Positions 5,186 through 7,621 of a stretch of DNA of 7,621 nt are shown piece by piece; within the stretch, counting starts at the first letter, position 1; every line of letters starts with the position of its first letter. Source of the stretch: an uncultured Bacilli bacterium (lineage in GTDB: Bacteria; Bacillota_I; Bacilli_A; RF39; UBA660); contig CALVJF010000034.1 in NCBI GenBank assembly GCA_944331885.1, positions 1-7,621 on the forward strand. Reading direction: 5' to 3'. Under the pieces are notes generated by a model. It worked only from the letters and a program-made list of their open reading frames with translations. It ran no database searches and was not told where the DNA came from. The position numbers and the translations under genes were made by a program.

Positions 5186-6085
5186 ATGTTAAAAGTAGAG
5201 CATGTAACAAAATATTATGGTGACTTTTTAGCAGTTGATGACTTATCGTTTACCGTTAAAGAAGGTGAAATATTTGGCCTTTTAGGTGTTAATGGAGCCG
5301 GTAAAACCACAACTTTTCGTATGATAATCGGTCTTTTAGATAAGACTAAAGGTGAAATAACTCTAAATGGAAAAAATATTGATTATTCAGTAACTGATTC
5401 AATCGGTTTTTTAACTGAAGAAAGAAGTCTATTAACTAAGCTAACTGTCAAAGAGCAAGTTATATATTATGGAATTTTAAAAGGAATGAAAGAAGAAGAA
5501 ATCCTTGCTAAATTGGATGAACTATTAGCTAAGTTTAATATATCTGAATATAAAAACCGTAAAATAAAAGAATTAAGTAAAGGCAACCAACAAAAGATTC
5601 AATTTATAACAGCCATAATTAATGATCCTAAATTATTAATATTAGATGAACCTTTTAGTGGATTAGATCCAATAAATGTAGAATTATTTATGAATGTCAT
5701 TAAAGAATACAAAGAAAAGGGAAGTATGATAATATTTTCATCTCATCGTATGGAACATGTTGAGTTATTTTGTGAAAAACTAGTAGTTTTGGTTAACGGC
5801 CGTAGTGTTCTTAGTGGCAAAATTAAAGATATAAAAAAAGAATACCGCAAGAAAAATATTATAATCAATGGCGATGTTAAAAAAGAAGAATTAGCAGCAA
5901 TTAAAGGTGTTGTAAACGTAACAAAAACTGCTAATGACTACATCGTAAAAATAGAAGATGAAAGCTATGTTGATCAAGTATTTAACTATGTAAAAAAATG
6001 TTCCAATATAACTAAATTTACAGTTGAAGAACCAAGTCTCAACGAAATATTTATTAGTAAAGTTGGTGAATCATATGAAGGATAA
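5186..6085 (+). CDS. ABC transporter ATP-binding protein (NatA-like)
   Basis: This 299-residue cytosolic ATPase powers the membrane partner encoded next. Counted from ATG 5186, the Walker A motif is GVNGAGKT (34-41). The signature is LSKGNQQ (130-136), Walker B with its catalytic glutamate is LLILDEP (150-156, E155), and the switch histidine is H187. The Q-loop position reads GFLTEERSLL (74-83) without a clear Gln, as in the NatA/YhaQ group whose members often have LPEER there. GNQQK instead of GQ(R/Q)QR is also usual in this group. An extra C-terminal domain of about 80 residues (220-299) follows, ending with the EPSLNEIF motif common in exporter ATPases of the ABC-2 type. The ORF overlaps the permease by 11 bases, indicating translational coupling. 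Substrate unknown; Na+ export, drug or peptide efflux are all possible for relatives. Confidence 0.92.
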   Translation: MLKVEHVTKYYGDFLAVDDLSFTVKEGEIFGLLGVNGAGKTTTFRMIIGLLDKTKGEITLNGKNIDYSVTDSIGFLTEERSLLTKLTVKEQVIYYGILKGMKEEEILAKLDELLAKFNISEYKNRKIKELSKGNQQKIQFITAIINDPKLLILDEPFSGLDPINVELFMNVIKEYKEKGSMIIFSSHRMEHVELFCEKLVVLVNGRSVLSGKIKDIKKEYRKKNIIINGDVKKEELAAIKGVVNVTKTANDYIVKIEDESYVDQVFNYVKKCSNITKFTVEEPSLNEIFISKVGESYEG

Positions 6086-7403
6086 ATTAAAATTTTTAAT
6101 TAAACAGAGTTTTGCCAAAAAAACTAACACTAAATGGTTTAAAGTAGTCAATATTCTCTTATTAGTTTTAGTTATTGGCGTAGCCAATATTGACCACATA
6201 ATTAATTACTTTGGTGGCGATTTTGAAGAAGCACGTCAAATATATGTTGTTGATCAAACAGATAGTAATTTCCTAAATTTTGAAACTCAATTTACTGCCT
6301 TAAGTCAATCTGTTGAAAATTTTAGTTCTTTCGAATTAATAGACAGTGATGAATCTATTGCTAAGTTAAAAGAGAACTTAAATGAAGAAAATGATAATTT
6401 AATTATTGAAATTCAACCAGATCAACAAAATTATTTGACAGCTAATTTAATTAGCTATGAACCGGTAGATACAATTACTAAACAATTAATAACAACTGCT
6501 TTAAGCGCAGTTAAAAGCGAATATGCACTTGCTAATTCTAGTATTTCTTCCGAAGAATTAATTAGTATTACATCACCTATTACAATAAAAGATCAAATAA
6601 TAAATCCTGAATTAGATGAAATGGCCGAGGCAAAAGATATAATGTCCGCTGGTGTTATGATTATTTTCTTAATTCCATTCTTTATTCTAATAATTTTATT
6701 AACGCAAATGATTGGCGCTGAAATAAACGACGAAAAAACAACAAGGGGAATGGAAATAATTATTTCCAATGTTCCTCCTAAAGTACATTTCTTTTCTAAA
6801 ATAGTTGCATCTACTGGCTTTGTTTTATTTCAATCATTACTATTTCTAGTTTATGGAGGAATAGCTTTAGGAGTAAGAAAAGCTCTTGGTGGTGGGGATA
6901 TCTTAAGTGGAACTACAGCTACATCGACATCGATATCTGATGCTTTTAACACTTTAAAAAATACCGGAATGTTAGACGCTTTAGTAAAAGCATTGCCACT
7001 AATAATAATTTTATTTATCCTAAGTTTTCTAATTTATGCTTTATTAGCTGGCATTCTTGCTTCAATGACAACTAGCATAGAAGACTATCAACAATTACAA
7101 AGCCCACTAATGATTTTGTGTATGGCAGGTTATTATATAGCATTAATGGCTTCAATGTTTGAAGGATCTATTTTTATTAAAATAATTTCTTATATTCCAT
7201 TTATTTCTGCCTTAGTAGCACCAGTAATTTACTTGCTAGGCCAAACAACCATTGTGGATTTAATTATATCTAATATTACATTAATCGTAACTTGTTATCT
7301 ATTATTTAGATATGGAATCAGAATTTATAAAGTAGGCATTTTAAATTATTCATCTAAAGATTTATGGAAAAAAGTATTTAAATCATTAAGCCAAAAAGAA
7401 TAA
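6075..7403 (+). CDS. ABC-2 type transporter permease (NatB/YhaP-like)
   Basis: This 442-residue membrane protein pairs with the upstream ATPase. The layout is typical of the NatB group. There is a short cytosolic N-terminus and one helix (about 22-40), then a large extracytoplasmic domain of about 150 residues (41-188). A block of roughly six further helices follows, near 190-214, 242-268, 305-332, 344-362, 367-388 and 393-414. The cytosolic loop NDEKTTRGMEIIISNVPPK (218-236) is the conserved coupling segment of this family. The C-terminus is cytosolic and basic. The start is taken as ATG 6075, overlapping the ATPase stop, with GGTGA a few bases upstream. An earlier in-frame TTG at 6024 would add 17 residues that lie inside the ATPase gene and have no ribosome-binding site. 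The family is clear; the transported substrate is not. Confidence 0.9.
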   Translation: MKDKLKFLIKQSFAKKTNTKWFKVVNILLLVLVIGVANIDHIINYFGGDFEEARQIYVVDQTDSNFLNFETQFTALSQSVENFSSFELIDSDESIAKLKENLNEENDNLIIEIQPDQQNYLTANLISYEPVDTITKQLITTALSAVKSEYALANSSISSEELISITSPITIKDQIINPELDEMAEAKDIMSAGVMIIFLIPFFILIILLTQMIGAEINDEKTTRGMEIIISNVPPKVHFFSKIVASTGFVLFQSLLFLVYGGIALGVRKALGGGDILSGTTATSTSISDAFNTLKNTGMLDALVKALPLIIILFILSFLIYALLAGILASMTTSIEDYQQLQSPLMILCMAGYYIALMASMFEGSIFIKIISYIPFISALVAPVIYLLGQTTIVDLIISNITLIVTCYLLFRYGIRIYKVGILNYSSKDLWKKVFKSLSQKE

Positions 7404-7417
7404 AAGGAAGTGAAAAA

Positions 7418-7621
7418 ATGAAGAAAATAATATATCAAAAAAAGCTTATTATAATTATAGTTATCATATTAGTTTCTTCATTTTTAATTTTTTTAGAAAA
7501 TAAATCTAATTTAGAGTTAGAAGATTTTAAAATTCTTAATGTAGAAGAAGTTGATGGTAAATTAACTGTAATATGTCAAAATAGCACCAATGCTTCTAAA
7601 TACCAAGTAACTATTACCGAT
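7418..7621 (+). CDS. Hypothetical membrane-anchored protein (5' part only)
   Basis: The first 68 codons are present and the frame is open to the last base of the window. The start ATG 7418 is preceded by AAGGAAGTGA (7404-7413), and the gene follows the permease stop after 14 bases, so it belongs to the ABC operon. The N-terminus has several lysines (residues 2, 3, 8 and 9), then a strongly hydrophobic segment LIIIIVIILVSSFLIFL (10-26). There is no lipobox cysteine, so it looks like a signal anchor or uncleaved signal. The remaining visible part (27-68) is polar, with strand-like text such as KLTVICQ (49-55) and YQVTITD (62-68). It would lie outside the membrane. I do not recognise the family. 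Its position suggests an accessory subunit or extracytoplasmic partner of the exporter, which is inference from context only. Confidence 0.75.
   Translation, partial: MKKIIYQKKLIIIIVIILVSSFLIFLENKSNLELEDFKILNVEEVDGKLTVICQNSTNASKYQVTITD

Noticed and set aside
6024..6074. TTG start giving a permease 17 residues longer
   Set aside because: It lies well inside the ATPase gene without a ribosome-binding site. ATG 6075 overlaps the stop in the usual coupled way and gives a normal NatB-like N-terminus.
1..7621. CRISPR arrays, insertion sequences, prophage or toxin-antitoxin systems
   Set aside because: No direct-repeat arrays, terminal inverted repeats, transposase or integrase text were seen. YolD and UvrX-type genes do occur in prophages, but there are no other phage genes here.

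Overview
The window looks like chromosomal DNA from a low-GC, Firmicutes-type bacterium (Bacillota, or a Bacilli-derived lineage that keeps the standard code). The DNA is very AT-rich, ribosome-binding sites are of the AGGAGG type, an aminoacyl-tRNA synthetase gene carries a T-box leader, and a Bacillus-type LexA (SOS) box is present. TGG encodes tryptophan, and TGA ends at least two genes, so this is not the mycoplasma code 4. I cannot name the genus from sequence alone.

Layout. (1) Positions 1-75 hold a tRNA-Ala(UGC) on the minus strand with its own promoter. (2) Positions 160-2109, plus strand: a promoter, a T-box leader with a GAA (glutamate) specifier and intrinsic terminator, then gltX. 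The gltX reading frame is cut by an in-frame TAA after codon 423. The following 115-codon ORF is in the same frame and looks like the missing end of the anticodon-binding region. The locus ends at a bidirectional terminator. (3) Positions 2124-3713, minus strand: an SOS-type operon of a Y-family translesion DNA polymerase (UvrX/YqjW group) and a YolD-like protein, joined by an ATGA overlap, with a LexA box over the predicted transcription start. (4) Positions 3758-5143, plus strand and divergent from (3): an AlkD-family DNA alkylation repair protein, then a cyclophilin-type peptidyl-prolyl isomerase predicted to be a lipoprotein, then a terminator. (5) Positions 5157-7621, plus strand: an extended -10 promoter and a NatA/NatB-like ABC exporter (ATPase plus permease), followed by the start of an unrecognised membrane-anchored protein that runs off the window.

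How the genes fit together. The central part is a small DNA-damage cluster: lesion bypass (polymerase plus YolD) back to back with alkylated-base excision (AlkD), sharing a 116 bp intergenic region. GltX expression should follow tRNA-Glu charging through the T-box. The ABC genes form a separate unit that may act on the envelope or on efflux; the substrate cannot be read from the sequence.

Most of this is ordinary housekeeping and accessory content, and I found no convincing undescribed system. The one real anomaly is the in-frame stop inside gltX, normally an essential gene. It could be a sequencing error, a point mutation, readthrough or a genuinely split enzyme.
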